Shown here piece after piece: positions 1-10,700 of a stretch of DNA of 64,000 nucleotides. The stretch spans positions 60,436-124,435 of the forward strand of contig NZ_VUOB01000046.1 of NCBI RefSeq assembly GCF_008386585.1, in the 5' to 3' direction. A program made the position numbers and the translations under genes. The notes under the pieces were generated by a model. It made no database searches. It had not been told where the DNA came from and was given only the letters and a program-made list of their open reading frames with translations. The first letter of the stretch is position 1, and each line of letters starts with the position of its first letter. This DNA is from Solihabitans fulvus (GTDB taxonomy: Bacteria > Actinomycetota > Actinomycetes > Mycobacteriales > Pseudonocardiaceae).

Positions 1-577
1 AGACGGTGACGGTCGCGTCGCGCGCGAGCAGCAGCATCGCGACGGGCTTGCCGAGGATCGGGCTGCGCCCGATGACGACGGCGTGCCGGCCAGCCGGGTC
101 GACGCCGTGGTGGTCGAGCAGCCGCATGATGCCGCCGGGCGTGCAGGAGTCGTACCCCGGCAGGCCGAACGCCATGGCGGCGAACGAGTGCATGGTGACG
201 CCGTCGACGTCCTTGCCTGCCGCGATCGCCTCGAACGCCGCGCGCTCGTCGATCTGCGCGGGAACGGGGTGCTGCAACAGGATGCCGTCCACCTCGGGAT
301 CCTCGGACAGCGCGGTGAGCGCGGCGACGAGCTCCTCGGTGCTCGTCGTGTCCGGCAGCGCCACGTGCCGCGACTCGATGCCGGCCTGGCGACACCGGTT
401 CTGCTTCATCCGAACGTAGGTGACGGACGCCGGGTCGTCGCCGACGAGCACGGTGGCGAGGCAGGGCCGACGGCCGGCCCGCTGGTGGAAGTCCTCGCTG
501 CGGCGCGCGGTGTCGGCGGCGAGGTCCTTGGCGAGCCCGTTACCGAGCATCAGTCGGGCGGAAGTGATCTCTGGCAC
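1..577 (-). CDS. folD: FolD, bifunctional methylene-THF dehydrogenase/cyclohydrolase (3' end cut by window)
   Basis: Cytosolic enzyme of one-carbon metabolism that oxidises 5,10-methylene-THF to methenyl-THF with NADP and hydrolyses this to 10-formyl-THF. Seen: 192 codons reading off the left edge. Residues 54-58 read YVRMK, the family YxxxK catalytic motif; later come DGILLQHPVP, GKDVDGVT, SCTPGGIMRLL and GRSPILGKPVAMLLL, the last starting the dinucleotide-binding half. The family is about 285 aa, so roughly 95 residues lie outside. I chose the GTG at 577 because a GAGGAG sits 6 nt upstream; an ATG at 550 is possible but has no comparable RBS and would remove conserved N-terminal sequence. 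It is preceded by a ZTP riboswitch, which fits a folate/purine gene. This is a housekeeping gene and probably marks the left side of the specialised region. Confidence 0.95.
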   Translation of the reverse strand, partial: MPEITSARLMLGNGLAKDLAADTARRSEDFHQRAGRRPCLATVLVGDDPASVTYVRMKQNRCRQAGIESRHVALPDTTSTEELVAALTALSEDPEVDGILLQHPVPAQIDERAAFEAIAAGKDVDGVTMHSFAAMAFGLPGYDSCTPGGIMRLLDHHGVDPAGRHAVVIGRSPILGKPVAMLLLARDATVTV

Positions 578-603
578 GTGCGGCTCCTCGGGCGTGGGTA
601 CCG

Positions 604-694
604 ATCTGCCCAGGCGCGCGGCTCGCGGCCGGCTCCGCGCCGGCCAAGCCGCTCCCCGGTGGTGCCCCACCTGAACGCCAGTCACGACTCGGCA
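604..694 (-). promoter_or_regulatory. ZTP (pfl motif) riboswitch controlling folD
   Basis: Read on the minus strand, the leader of folD contains both conserved halves of the ZTP riboswitch. The 5' half (about 650-693) has CGTGACTGGCG, then TTCA, then the small hairpin GGTGGGGCACCACC, then GGGGAGCG. The 3' half (607-616) has CGCCTGGGCA. Closing helix P1 pairs GCCGAGTCG (685-693) with CGGCTTGGC (including G-U pairs). The linker forms a perfect hairpin, GGCCGGC/GCCGGCC at 627-645. Known of the class: it binds the purine intermediates ZMP/ZTP, which build up when 10-formyl-THF is short, and turns on folate and purine genes such as folD. The GTG of folD lies 28 nt downstream of the 3' half. Confidence 0.93.
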
Positions 695-870
695 CCAGCG
701 TAACCGATCCGGTGGCGTTACCGAAAGTCTCCGCGTCACGCCATTGTGGATGGTCGCGCGCAGGGGACTGATACCCAAGAGGACGCACCGAAAACCTCGC
801 CCAGCCGCTGTCCCCTCAGCCATGCTCTGCGCAATCCCCGATCGAGACCAACCAGAAGAATCGAACACCC

Positions 871-1875
871 ATGACCTGCATTGCCTCCGTCGGCACCGCG
901 CTGCCCGGCGAACCCGTCGACAATGCGACCCTGGCCGCACGGCTCGGCGTCTCCGAGCGCTGGATCCGGGCGTTCATCGGCACCAGGAGCCGGCACTTCA
1001 GCCTGGACATCAACACCGGCGACCGCACGTGCACCATGGCCGAGCTCGGCGCGCGGGCCGCACGGCAGGCGATGGATCGGGCCGGGCTGACCGCCAAGGA
1101 CGTCGGCTTCCTGGTGCTCGCCACGGCCACGCCGGACGACCTCATGCCGGCGACCGTCAACCGGGTGGCGGATCTGTTGGGAGTCAACGACATCCCCACC
1201 TACCAGTTGCAATCCGGCTGCGCGGGCGCGGTGCAGGCGCTCGACCTCGGCACGATGTTGATCGCCAGGGGGCATCGGGCCGGGCTCGTGCTCGGCGCGG
1301 AGTCGTGCGCCAGGCACCTCCGGTTCGACCTCGACTGCACGAACCTGCCGAACCGCGAGTTGGTCAACTACGTGCTGTTCGGCGACGCCGCAGGGGCCGC
1401 GGTGCTGACCGCCGAGCCGGTCGCCGGCGGGATGGCCGTGCGAACGGTGCTCAACCAGCTCATCGGCCTCGGTCAGCAGCCGGGACAGCAGATCCGCTGG
1501 TACGGGGCGGTCGGCAAGCAGGACGACGAGCCCGCGATCGCCGAGGACTACAAGGCGATCGAGCGCCGGGTTCCCGTGCTGGCCGGCGAGATCCTCCAGT
1601 GGCTGCTGGGCGAGACCGAGTGGACGGCCGACGACGTCGACTTCCTGCTGCCGCCGCAGCTGTCGGTGAAGATGACCGGCCGCATCGTCGAGGAACTTGG
1701 CCTGCCGCGCGCGAAGGAGATCAGCTGCGTCGGCGAGACCGGCAACACCGGCAACGCGCTGCCGTTCCTCCAGCTCGACCTGATGGGCGGCCTGCCGCCG
1801 GGGCAGAAGGCGGCCGTGATCGCCGTCGAGTCCAGCAAGTGGATCAAGGGTGGCTTCGCGTTGGAGGGTGTGTGA
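871..1875 (+). CDS. FabH/KAS III-like condensing enzyme or acyltransferase, catalytic His replaced
   Basis: Thiolase-fold protein of 334 aa, the usual KAS III length. The nucleophile is recognisable as Cys117 in LQSGCAGAVQAL, and Asn292 in the GNTGNA motif is kept. The third member of the Cys-His-Asn triad is not: the IPHQAN motif reads LLPPQLS (260-266), with Pro262 where His is expected. Known: KAS III homologues lie beside FkbH-like and ACP genes in tetronate and other C3-unit pathways, and some KAS III-like proteins transfer acyl groups instead of decarboxylating malonyl-ACP. Inference: this one acts on the acyl group loaded on the ACP encoded two genes downstream and is unlikely to be a fatty-acid initiator. 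The stop codon overlaps the next start (GTGA), so the pair is translationally coupled. The RBS of this gene is weak. Its exact reaction cannot be read from sequence. Confidence 0.82.
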   Translation: MTCIASVGTALPGEPVDNATLAARLGVSERWIRAFIGTRSRHFSLDINTGDRTCTMAELGARAARQAMDRAGLTAKDVGFLVLATATPDDLMPATVNRVADLLGVNDIPTYQLQSGCAGAVQALDLGTMLIARGHRAGLVLGAESCARHLRFDLDCTNLPNRELVNYVLFGDAAGAAVLTAEPVAGGMAVRTVLNQLIGLGQQPGQQIRWYGAVGKQDDEPAIAEDYKAIERRVPVLAGEILQWLLGETEWTADDVDFLLPPQLSVKMTGRIVEELGLPRAKEISCVGETGNTGNALPFLQLDLMGGLPPGQKAAVIAVESSKWIKGGFALEGV

Positions 1876-3573
1876 CCGAGGGCCTGCCCGGCTGGGACCG
1901 GGCGCGCCTGGTCGCCGAGTATCCGGCCGTGCCGGCCGCTCTCGCGGCGCTGTCGGCGGCCGACCAGCTGCGGGTCGGACGTCGGCTGGCGCGGCTGGAC
2001 CCGGCCGACGTCCTGGCCGAACATCCTGACACGCCAACGGTGGACGCACATCAGCGCGGAGTTCACCGTGGCCCCGCTGTTCGCGCCGCTCACGGTCGCG
2101 CTGGCCCGCGACGGCCTGCTGCTGCGGACCGGCGCGGCCGCGGCCGCCGGGGCGACGACCGTGCACCTGCTCGACGCGTTCACGATCTTCCGTGACGTGC
2201 CCAATCCCTGGCAGGTCGAGGACGTGCGGGCGGCGCTGCGCCGGACGCTGGCCGGCCTGCCGGCCGGGCCGCGCGTCCTCAACACGGTGCCGCTCCCCCG
2301 CGCTCTGGCGCACCAGCTCGTCGACCACGCGTCGCGGGCCGCGCTCGGCATCGCGTGGCGCGAGTTCACCATCGAGCTGCTGCGGCTCGGCGAACGGCCC
2401 GACACCACGGTGATCGACCTGGACGTCCTGCTGACCGACACGGGTCCGCTGGACGACGCCAGGACACGGCTGCACGCCAACCTGCATTTCGGCGAGGAAG
2501 TCCTTGCCGTGTATGCGATCGAGGTGGCCGCCGCGCTGCGGGCCGGGCGCGGCCGCAAGGTTCTCGTGCTCGACCTGGACGGCACGCTGTGGGGCGGTGT
2601 GCTCGGCGACGACGGCCCCGACGGGATCGACGTCGGCGGCCCAGGAGCGGGACTGGCCTTCACCGAGGTGCAGCGGGTGGCCAGGCAGCTCGCCGCGCAG
2701 GGCGTGCTGCTCGCCGTGTGCAGCAAGAACGATGCCGAGCTGGTGGCGGAAACCCTGCGCACCCACCCGGACCTGACCCTGCGCGACACCGACTTCGTCG
2801 CCGTGCTGGCGAACTGGGAGCCCAAGGACCGCAACCTGGTCGAACTGGCCGACCGCGTCGGGCTCGCCCTGGACAGCTTCGTGTTCCTGGACGACAGCCC
2901 GTTCGAGCGGGCCGTGGTGCGCGGCAGCCTGCCCGAGGTGGCCGTCGTCGACCTGTCCGAGGACCCCGCCGAGCACGTCAGCAGGCTGCTCGCCGGCGGC
3001 TGGTTCACGGTGCCGTCGGTGACCGAGGAGGACCGCGCGCGGTCGGTCGCCTACCGGGCAACGGCTCGCTCGCTAGCCGAACACCTCACGGACCTCGACA
3101 CCGAGGTGGAGGTGTTCCGGCCGACGGCGGTGCACGCGGCCAGGCTGGCGCAGCTCAGCCAGCGCACCAACCAGTTCAACCTGACCGGGATCCGGCTCGA
3201 CGAGGCGGCCGTGACCACGCGGCTCGGCGACCTGGTCGCCGTGCGGGTCCGCGACCGGCACGGCGAGCACGGCCTCGTCGGGGCGGTGCTGACTCGCCGC
3301 GACGGCGACGTGCTGACCCTGGAGAACGCGCTGTTGAGCTGCCGCGTGTTCGACCGTCAGGTGGAAACCGCCTTCCTGCGGGCCGTCCTCGCGCACGCCG
3401 CCGACACCGGGATCACCGAGGTGCGGGGCGACTACCGGCCGACCGCACGCAACCGGCGGTTCGCGGACTTCTATCCACGGCACGGATTCCGCGCCGTTGG
3501 CGAGCACTACCGGCACGACCTCGCGGAGCTGCCGCCCGGGGTGCCGCACATCAACCTGGGAGGAAACCTATGA
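1872..3573 (+). CDS. FkbH-like glyceryl-ACP synthase (HAD superfamily), apparent frameshift near 2040
   Basis: FkbH-like proteins take a C3 unit from 1,3-bisphosphoglycerate, remove a phosphate and load glyceryl onto a dedicated ACP. Seen: HAD motif I VLDLDGTLWGG (about 2570-2600), FVFLDDSPFER (about 2880), the family block QRTNQFNLTGI (about 3165-3195) and a C-terminal GNAT-like region. The gene should begin with the GTG at 1872, which overlaps the upstream stop and has GGAGG just before it; this frame gives a good family N-terminus ending LDPADVLAEHPDTPTV. The remaining protein, from ISAEFTVAPLF on, is in another frame (+1). Removing one G from the GTGG at 2041-2043 would join the two. Unshifted, the first frame stops at 2195. 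An internal GTG at 2068 with GGAG 8 nt upstream could allow a separate C-terminal polypeptide. It could be a real mutation or a sequencing error. Confidence 0.8.
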
Positions 3574-3788
3574 CCCGCACCGAGTTCACCGCCCTGCTCG
3601 ACTCGGAGCTCGGCCTCGACTACGGCCCCGACGACCTCGACCGCCCCTTCGACCAGCTCGGCGACTGGGACTCGGTGAACCTGCTGCACCTGGTCACCGT
3701 CCTGGAGCGACAGGGCGCGCGGAAGTTCGACGTGGTGGAGCTGTTGTCCGCCAAGAGCCTCGCCGACGTCCACGCGCTGGCGTACTGA
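3570..3788 (+). CDS. Free acyl carrier protein (glyceryl-ACP partner)
   Basis: Discrete 72-aa carrier protein. The phosphopantetheine serine lies in the sequence GDWDSVNLL, a DS motif in the usual place in the first half of a four-helix carrier fold; the protein is acidic, as expected. ATG overlaps the FkbH stop (ATGA) and has GGGAGGAAACCT directly upstream, so it is coupled to FkbH. Family knowledge: FkbH-like enzymes use such a dedicated ACP as acceptor, so this is the likely carrier of a glyceryl or derived C3 unit. Inference: the FabH-like neighbour moves that unit on. Whether this trio belongs to the NRPS pathway is unproven, since it is on the opposite strand and separated from the NRPS operon by the large surface-protein gene. 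Confidence 0.88.
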   Translation: MTRTEFTALLDSELGLDYGPDDLDRPFDQLGDWDSVNLLHLVTVLERQGARKFDVVELLSAKSLADVHALAY

Positions 3789-3791
3789 CAC

Positions 3792-3834
3792 GCTGCCGCC
3801 GCCCAAGGGTTCCTCGTCCCTGGGCGGCGGCAGC
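3792..3834 (+). terminator. Strong GC hairpin terminator after the ACP gene
   Basis: Three bases after the ACP stop, GCTGCCGCCGCCCAAGGG pairs with CCCTGGGCGGCGGCAGC across the loop TTCCTCGT, with a single bulged base. There is no U-tract, which is common for actinobacterial terminators. It separates the three-gene unit from the unrelated-looking gene at 4003. Confidence 0.75.
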
Positions 3835-4002
3835 ACCGGCGCGATGCGGACGGCGCGCGGGCTCAGGGTCTTGTCCGGGTCGACGTCAGGGATGACCCGG
3901 ATGCGATCGACGGGACCGTGTGCCAGGCTCCACTGGCGGGTCCGCCGCCCGTCGAGCTGAGTTCTGCGATATCCGTCGACAGCGAAGGAGAACCGGGGCG
4001 TA

Positions 4003-4611
4003 GTGATCCCACCCAAGGATGAACGTCAGGCACAACAGATGGTCGACAAGCTCATGGTCCTCGTCGAGGCGTATCGGGCCGCGGAGACCGCAGGCACGTC
4101 AACACGGACGATCTCCCATGCCGGATGGCACCCGGGCGCGCGACTCGGGGCCAACACTCCCGACGGAGAACTGTTGGCCTACAACGACTCCGGCGACGAA
4201 GCCTCCTGTGTGCTCCGCGCGGGCCAACGCACCCTCTGCAACGTCCATGTCGGTGGGCATGGCCGTGACTTCACCGAACGCCCCTACACGGTGTGGAGCG
4301 TGTCGCCCGGCCTGACCGGCGCACTCGCCCCGCACGCCGTGAAGCTGGAGCTGATCGGTGACGACGAGACTGCGATCCCGGCCGACGTCGTGGCGCACAC
4401 CTTCGCCGTCGAGACCGCGTTCGGCCTGCCGAGCGAGCGCAGACTGAGCGAACTGCGGGCGACGGGAACGGCGTCGAAACACGACGAGGTGACCGCGGTG
4501 TGGGAGGTCATCGACGAGGCGCGGGAGAAGCTGCGCGAGCTGACAGTCCGGGTCTACGACAACACCGACACCGTGTTGTACGAGGGACCCGCGCTCACCG
4601 GCGACAAGTAG
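4003..4611 (+). CDS. Uncharacterised 202-aa protein
   Basis: I do not recognise this protein. It is soluble, acidic overall, with no signal peptide or membrane segment. The N-terminal 35 residues look helical (KDERQAQQMVDKLMVLVEAYRAAE is the general type), the middle is beta-rich, and a charged helix near the C-terminus (EVIDEAREKLREL) precedes a final strand ending GPALTGDK. Codon use is that of a real high-GC gene. The chosen start is the GTG at 4003; AAGGAG lies about 12 nt upstream, somewhat far. An ATG at 4019 is out of frame. It is flanked by terminators on both sides, so it is probably transcribed alone. Confidence 0.6.
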   Translation: MIPPKDERQAQQMVDKLMVLVEAYRAAETAGTSTRTISHAGWHPGARLGANTPDGELLAYNDSGDEASCVLRAGQRTLCNVHVGGHGRDFTERPYTVWSVSPGLTGALAPHAVKLELIGDDETAIPADVVAHTFAVETAFGLPSERRLSELRATGTASKHDEVTAVWEVIDEAREKLRELTVRVYDNTDTVLYEGPALTGDK

Positions 4612-4711
4612 CGGCCAGACTCGCGACGGCCGAGGTCACCTAGGCCGCGGCCCGCAGTGCCGTGGCCGACAAAGCCGAGCGGCACGCCGAAGGCCGTGGT
4701 CGACACACCTC

Positions 4712-4748
4712 GGTGCTCCGGCCCGCGGATCCCGCGGGCCGGGGCACC
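4712..4748. terminator. Bidirectional terminator between convergent genes
   Basis: A 17-bp stem with a 3-nt loop: GGTGCTCCGGCCCGCGG (4712-4728) against CCGCGGGCCGGGGCACC (4732-4748), with one G-U/A-C position. It sits between the 3' ends of the plus-strand gene ending at 4611 and the minus-strand gene ending at 4766, so it can serve both. Confidence 0.75.
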
Positions 4749-4765
4749 GGCGCCTCGTCGGCGGG

Positions 4766-7700
4766 TCAGTCTCGCTGCCCGCGTCGCCGAGCGATCAGCA
4801 CGAACAGGACGCCCGCCGCGAGCAGGGCGAGGCCGCCGAGCAGTGCCGGGTAGATCACCGCGCCGGTGAAGGCCACGACCGGCGGCGTGGGTCGCAGCGG
4901 CGTGGTGGTCCGGCACGCCGGGTCGGTGGAACCCCGGGCGCAGTTGGTGCCAGGGGTGTCGGAGAACACCGCGTTGCGCAGGTTCTGGTCACCGCCGACC
5001 GGGTCGTTGACCTTGACTGAGTAGGTGACGGTCGCGGTCGCCCCGACTGGCAGGTCACCGGTCCAGGTCAGCTCCGGCTTGGCGTAGCTGGTGGTGCCGA
5101 TGATGGCGGTGGCGTCGTCGCGGTAGGTCGCGTCGTCGAGCACGCCGGTCAGGTCGTCGGTGAACGTCGCGCCGGTGAGCGGAACCTGCCCGGTATTGCG
5201 CACGGTCACCCGGTAGGTCAGCATGTCGCCCGCGCCGGCCTGCGTGCTGTCGGCGGTCTTGGCGACGGCCATGCCGGCGATCGGTGTGGTGGTGCCGCAC
5301 TTGGGATCCCTAGAACCCGGCGGGCAGCTGGCTCCCGGGGTGGCGGAGCCGACCGCGTTGCGCAGCTGGAAGTCCCCAGTGGGCACGGCGTGCACGGTCA
5401 CGGTGTAGGTGATCGTCGCGCTCGTTCCGACGGGCAGATCGCCGGTCCAGGTCAGTGTCGGCGCGGTGTAGTTGGTCGAGCCGAGGGTGGCCTTGGCGTC
5501 GGCGTTGTAGGTGGCGTTGGGCAGGACGCCGGTCAGGTCGTCGGTGAGGGTCGCGCCCTTCAGCTCCGTCTGGCCGCTGTTGGTGGCCGTGACCGTGTAG
5601 GTGACCGTGTCGCCTGGCTTGGCGTTGGCCCTGTCGGCCTTCTTGGTGATGTCCAGGCGCGGCACCAGAACGGTGGCCGAGCAGTTCGGGTCAAGCCCGC
5701 CGACGTCCAGTCTGGCTGGCATGGGCAGCGGGCAGTTGCTACCCGGTGTGCTGGAGGTGACCACGTTGCCGAGCTTCTTGTCGCCGGTGGGTGGGTCGTT
5801 CACGGTGACCGTGTAGGTGACGGTCGCGGTCGCGCCGATGGCCAGGTCGCCGGTCCAGGTCAGCTTTGGCGCGGTGTAGGTGGTGGCACCGGTGGTGGCC
5901 TTGGCGTCGGCGTTGTACTTCGCGTCGTCGACGACCTGGGTCATGTCGTCGGTGAAGGTCGCGCCGGTCAGCCCGGTCTGGCCGCTGTTGGTGACGGTGA
6001 CGGTGTAGGTGACCGTGTCGCCCGGCTTGGCCTGGGTGGTGTCGGCCTTCTTCACGATGGTCAGGCCGGGAAGCGGGGTCACCGTGCGGCACTTGGGATC
6101 GGTCGACCCCGGCGGGCAGTTACCGCCAGGAGTGTCGGAGGTGACGGCGTTCGTGAGCTTGTGGTCGCCGGTGATGGGATTGTTGACCCTGATGCTGTAG
6201 GTGATCGTCGAGGTGGCGCCGACCGGTAGATCGCCGGTCCAGGTCAGCTTTGGCTTGGTGTAGCCGGTGGTGCCGGCTCCCCCCGGGCTGACCGCAGCGT
6301 CGTTGTTGTAGGTCGCGTCGTCCAGGACGCCCGACAGGTCGTCGGTGAACGACGCGCCGTTCTGCGGAGTCTGGCCCGTGTTGCGCACCGTCACGGTGTA
6401 CTTGACGACCTCGCCGGGCTTAACGGGATCGGTGGGCTTCGCCCCGTCACGCGTCGCGACCTTGCTGATCTCCAGGCCCGCGATCCGGGTTGTGGTGCCG
6501 CACTTGGGATCCGTGGAGCCGGGCGGGCAGTTGCCGCCAGGAGTGTCCGAGGTGACCGCGTTGGTAAGCGTGAAATCGCCCTTGACCGGGTCATTCACGG
6601 TCACGCTGTAGGTCACCGTGGAGGTCGCGCCGATCGGCAGGTCACCGACCCAGGTCAGTCTGGGCGCGGTGTAGGCGGCCGCGCCGATGGTCGCGGACTG
6701 GTCGCTGTTGAACGCCGCGTCGTCCAACACCTTCGTCAGGTCATCGGTGAACGTCGCCTTGGTTTGAACGGTCTGGCCGGTGTTCTTCACCGTGACCATG
6801 TAGGTCACCTTGTCGCCCGGCTTGGCGTTCTTCCTGTCGGCGACCTTCGTGATCTCCAGACCGGCGATCGGCGTTGTGGTGCCGCACTTCGGATCCGTCG
6901 AACCGGTCGGGCAGTTGCCGCCGGAGGTCTCGGAGGTGATCGCGTTGGTGAGCTTGAAATCGCCCTTGACCGGGTTGTTCACGGTGACGCTGTAGGTGAC
7001 CGTGGAGGTCGCGCCGATGGGCAGGTCGCCGACCCACGTCAGTGTGGGTGCGGAGTAGGTCGGCGTGCCGATGGTGGCCTTCTGGTCGTTGTCGAACGTC
7101 GCGTCATCGACCACCTGCGACAGGTCGTCGGTGAAGGTCGCCTTGGTTTGGACAGTCTGGCCGGTGTTCTTCACCGTGACGGTGTAGGTCACCTTGTCGC
7201 CCGGCTTGGCGTCCTTCTTGTCCGCGACCTTCGTGATCTCCAGACCGGCGATCGGCGTTGTGGTGCCGCACTTGGGATCCGTGGAACCGGGCGGGCAGTT
7301 GCCGCCAGGAGTGGTGGACGTGACGGCGTTCGTCAGCGTGAAGTCGCCCTTGACTGGCTTGTTCACCGTCACGCTGTAGGTCACCGTGGCGGTTGAACCG
7401 ATCGGCAGGTCGCCGATCCAGGTCAGCTTCGGCGCGGTGTAGGTGGGCGTGCCGATGGTCGCCGACTGGTCGTTGTTGAAGGTCGCGTCGTCGATGACCT
7501 TGGTCAGGTCGTCCGTGAAGGTCGCGCCCGTCTGCACGGTCTGACCGGTGTTCTTCACCGTGACGGTGTAAGTCACCTTGTCGCCCGGCTTGGCGTTGGT
7601 CTTGTCCGCGACCTTGATGATTTCCAAGCCCGCGATCGGCGTTGTGGTCCCGCACTTGGGATCCGTGGAACCGGGTGGGCAGTTACCGCCGGGAGTGTCG

Positions 7701-10700
7701 GACGTGACGGCGTTGAGCAAGGTGAAGTCGCCCTTGATGGGGTTGTTCACCGTCACGCTGTAGGTCACCGTCGCCGTCGCACCGATCGGTAGATCGCCGA
7801 GCCAGGTCAGCTTCGGGGCCGTGTACGTCGGCGTGCCGATGGTGGCCGACTGATCGTTGTCGAAGGTCGCGTCGTCGATGACCTTGGTCAGGTCGTCGGT
7901 GAAGGTCGCGCCCGTCTGGATGGCCTGACCGGTGTTCTTCACCGTGACGGTGTAAGTGACCTTGTCGCCCGGCTTGGCGTCCTTCTTATCTGCGACCTTC
8001 GTGATCTCCAGACCGGCGATCGGCGTTGTGGTGCCGCACTTCGGATCCGTCGAACCCGCAGGACAGTTGCCACCAGGAGTGGTGGACGTGACGGCGTTGG
8101 TGAGCTTGAAGTCGCCCTTGACCGGATTGTTCACCGTCACGCTGTAGGTGACCGTCACTGTCGCGCCGATGGGCAAGTCACCGACCCACGTCAACTTCGG
8201 CGCAGCGTAGGTGGATGTACCGATGGTCGCGGACTGGTCGTTGTTGAAGGTGGCGTCATCCACGACCTGCGACAGGTCGTCGGTGAAACTTGCACCCGCC
8301 TGAACGGTCTGACCGGTGTTCTTCACCGTCACCGTATAGGTCACCTTGTCGCCCGGCTTGGCATCCTTCTTGTCCGCGACCTTGCTGATCTCCAGACCCG
8401 CGATCGGGGTTGTCGTGCCGCACTTCGGGTCTGTGGAACCGGGCGGACAGTTACCGCCAGGAGTGTCCGAGGTGACCACGTTGGTCAGCTTGAAATCGCC
8501 CTTGACGGGGTTGTTCACCGTCACGCTGTACGTCACCGTCGACGTCGCGTCGATCGGCAGGTCACCAACCCACGTCAACTTCGGAGCCGCATAGGTGGGC
8601 GTGCCGATGGTCGCCGACTGATCGCTGTTGAACGCCGCGTCATCGACCACCTGCGACAGGTCATCGGTGAACGTCGCGCCCGCCTGCACAGTCTGACCGG
8701 TGTTCTTCACCGTGACGGTGTAAGTGACCTTGTCGCCCGGCTTGGCATTCGCCTTGTCGGCGACCTTGTGGATCTCCAGGCCAGCGATCGGCGTTGTGGT
8801 GCCGCACTTGGGATCCGTCGATCCCACTGGGCAGTTGCCGCCGGGGGTATCGGACGTGACCGCGTTCGCGAGCGTGAAGTCGCCGGTCACCGGGTTGTTC
8901 ACCGTCACGCTGTACGTCACCGTCGACGTCGACCCGATCGGCAGATCGCCAACCCACGTCAACTTCGGAGCCGCATAGGTCGCGGTGCCGATGGTCGCGG
9001 ACTGATCGCCGTTGAACGCCGCGTCGTCGATGACCTTGCTGAGGTCGTCGACGAACGTCGCCCCGGTCTGGACGGTCTGACCGGTGTTCCTCACCGTCAC
9101 TGTGTACGTGACCTTGTCGCCGGGCTTCGCGTTGGTCTTGTCCGCTGTCTTGGTGATCTCGAGACCTGCGATCGGCGTTGTTGTGCCGCACTTGGGATCC
9201 TTGGAACCCGCAGGACAGTTGCCGCCAGGGGTGTCCGATGTGACTGCGTTGGTCAGCTTGAAGTCACCCTTAACCGGGTTGTTCACCGTCACGCTGTACG
9301 TCACCGCCGAAGACGCACCAACCGCCAAATCACCAACCCACGTCAGCTTCGGGGCCGCGTAGGTCGCCGCACCGACCGTGGCCGACTGATCGCCGTTGAA
9401 CGCCGCGTCGTCCACCACCCGCGACAGATCGTCAGTGAACGTCGCCTTGGTTTGGACGGTCTGACCGGTGTTCCTCACCGTGACCGTGTACGTGATCTTG
9501 TCACCAGGCTTGGCGTTTGCCTTGTCAGCCTTCTTGATGATCTCCAGACCGGCGATCGGCGTCGTCGTCCCACACTTCGGATCCTTCGAACCCGCAGGGC
9601 AGTTGCCACCAGCGGTGTCGGACGTGACGGCATTGGTCAACGTGAAGTCGCCCGTAACTGGGCTGTTCACCGTCACGCTGTACGTCACCGTTGCGGTCGC
9701 GCCGATCAGCAAATCACCAACCCACGTCAGCTTCGGCGCTGCATAGGTCGCCGCACCGACCGTGGCCGACTGATCGCTGTTGAACGCCGCGTCGTCCACC
9801 ACCCGCGACAGGTCATCGGTGAACGTCGCGCCGGTCTGCACGGTCTTGCCCGTGTTCCTTACCGTGACTGTGTAGGTGACCTTGTCGCCCGGCTTCGCGT
9901 CCTTCTTGTCCGCTGTCTTGGTGATCTCCAGGCCAGCGATCGGGGTTGTGGTGCTGCACTTCGGGTCCGTGGAACCGGGCGGACAGTTGCCGCCGGGAGT
10001 GTCCGAAGTGACCGCGTTCGTCAGCGTGAAATCGCCCTTGACCGGATTGTTCACCGTCACGCTGTAGATCACCGTTGCGGTCACACCGATCGGCAGGTCA
10101 CCCAACCACGTCAACTTCGGGGCCGCGTAGGTCGCCGCACCGACCGTCGCGGACTGATCGTTGCTAAACGCCGCATCGTCGACCACCTGCGACAGGTCAT
10201 CGCTGAAGGTCGCGCCCGTCTGCACGGTCTGACCGGTGTTCTTCACCGTCACCGTGTACGTGACCTTGTCACCGGGCTTGGCGTTTGCCTTGTCAGCCTT
10301 TTTGATGATCTCCACGCCGGCAATCGGCGTCGTCGTCCCACACCTCGGATCCTTCGACCCCGTAGGACAGTTGCCACCAGGGGTGTCGGACGTGACGGCG
10401 TTGGTGAGTGTGAAGTCACCCGCCACCGGCTTGTTCACCGTCACGCTGTAAGTGACCGTTGCGGTCGCGCCGATCGGCAGGTCGCCCAACCATGTCAGCT
10501 TCGGAGCCACGTAGGTCGCCGTGCCGATGGTCGCGGACTCGTCGTTGTTGAACGCCGCGTCGTCCACGACCTTGGACAGGTCATCGGTGAAGGTCGCGCC
10601 CGTCTGCACGGTCTGACCGGTGTTCTTCACCGTCACCGTGTAGGTCACCTTGTCGCCGGGCTTCGCGTTCGCCTTGTCCGCGACCTTGCTGATGTCCAGG

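Noticed and set aside
690..726. TTTCGG-18-TACGCT promoter for folD on the minus strand
   Set aside because: The implied start would cut into helix P1 of the riboswitch; the match to consensus is weak.
736..2976. 746-aa minus-strand frame over the KAS III/FkbH region
   Set aside because: The plus strand has clear KAS III and HAD motifs; the minus frame has none.
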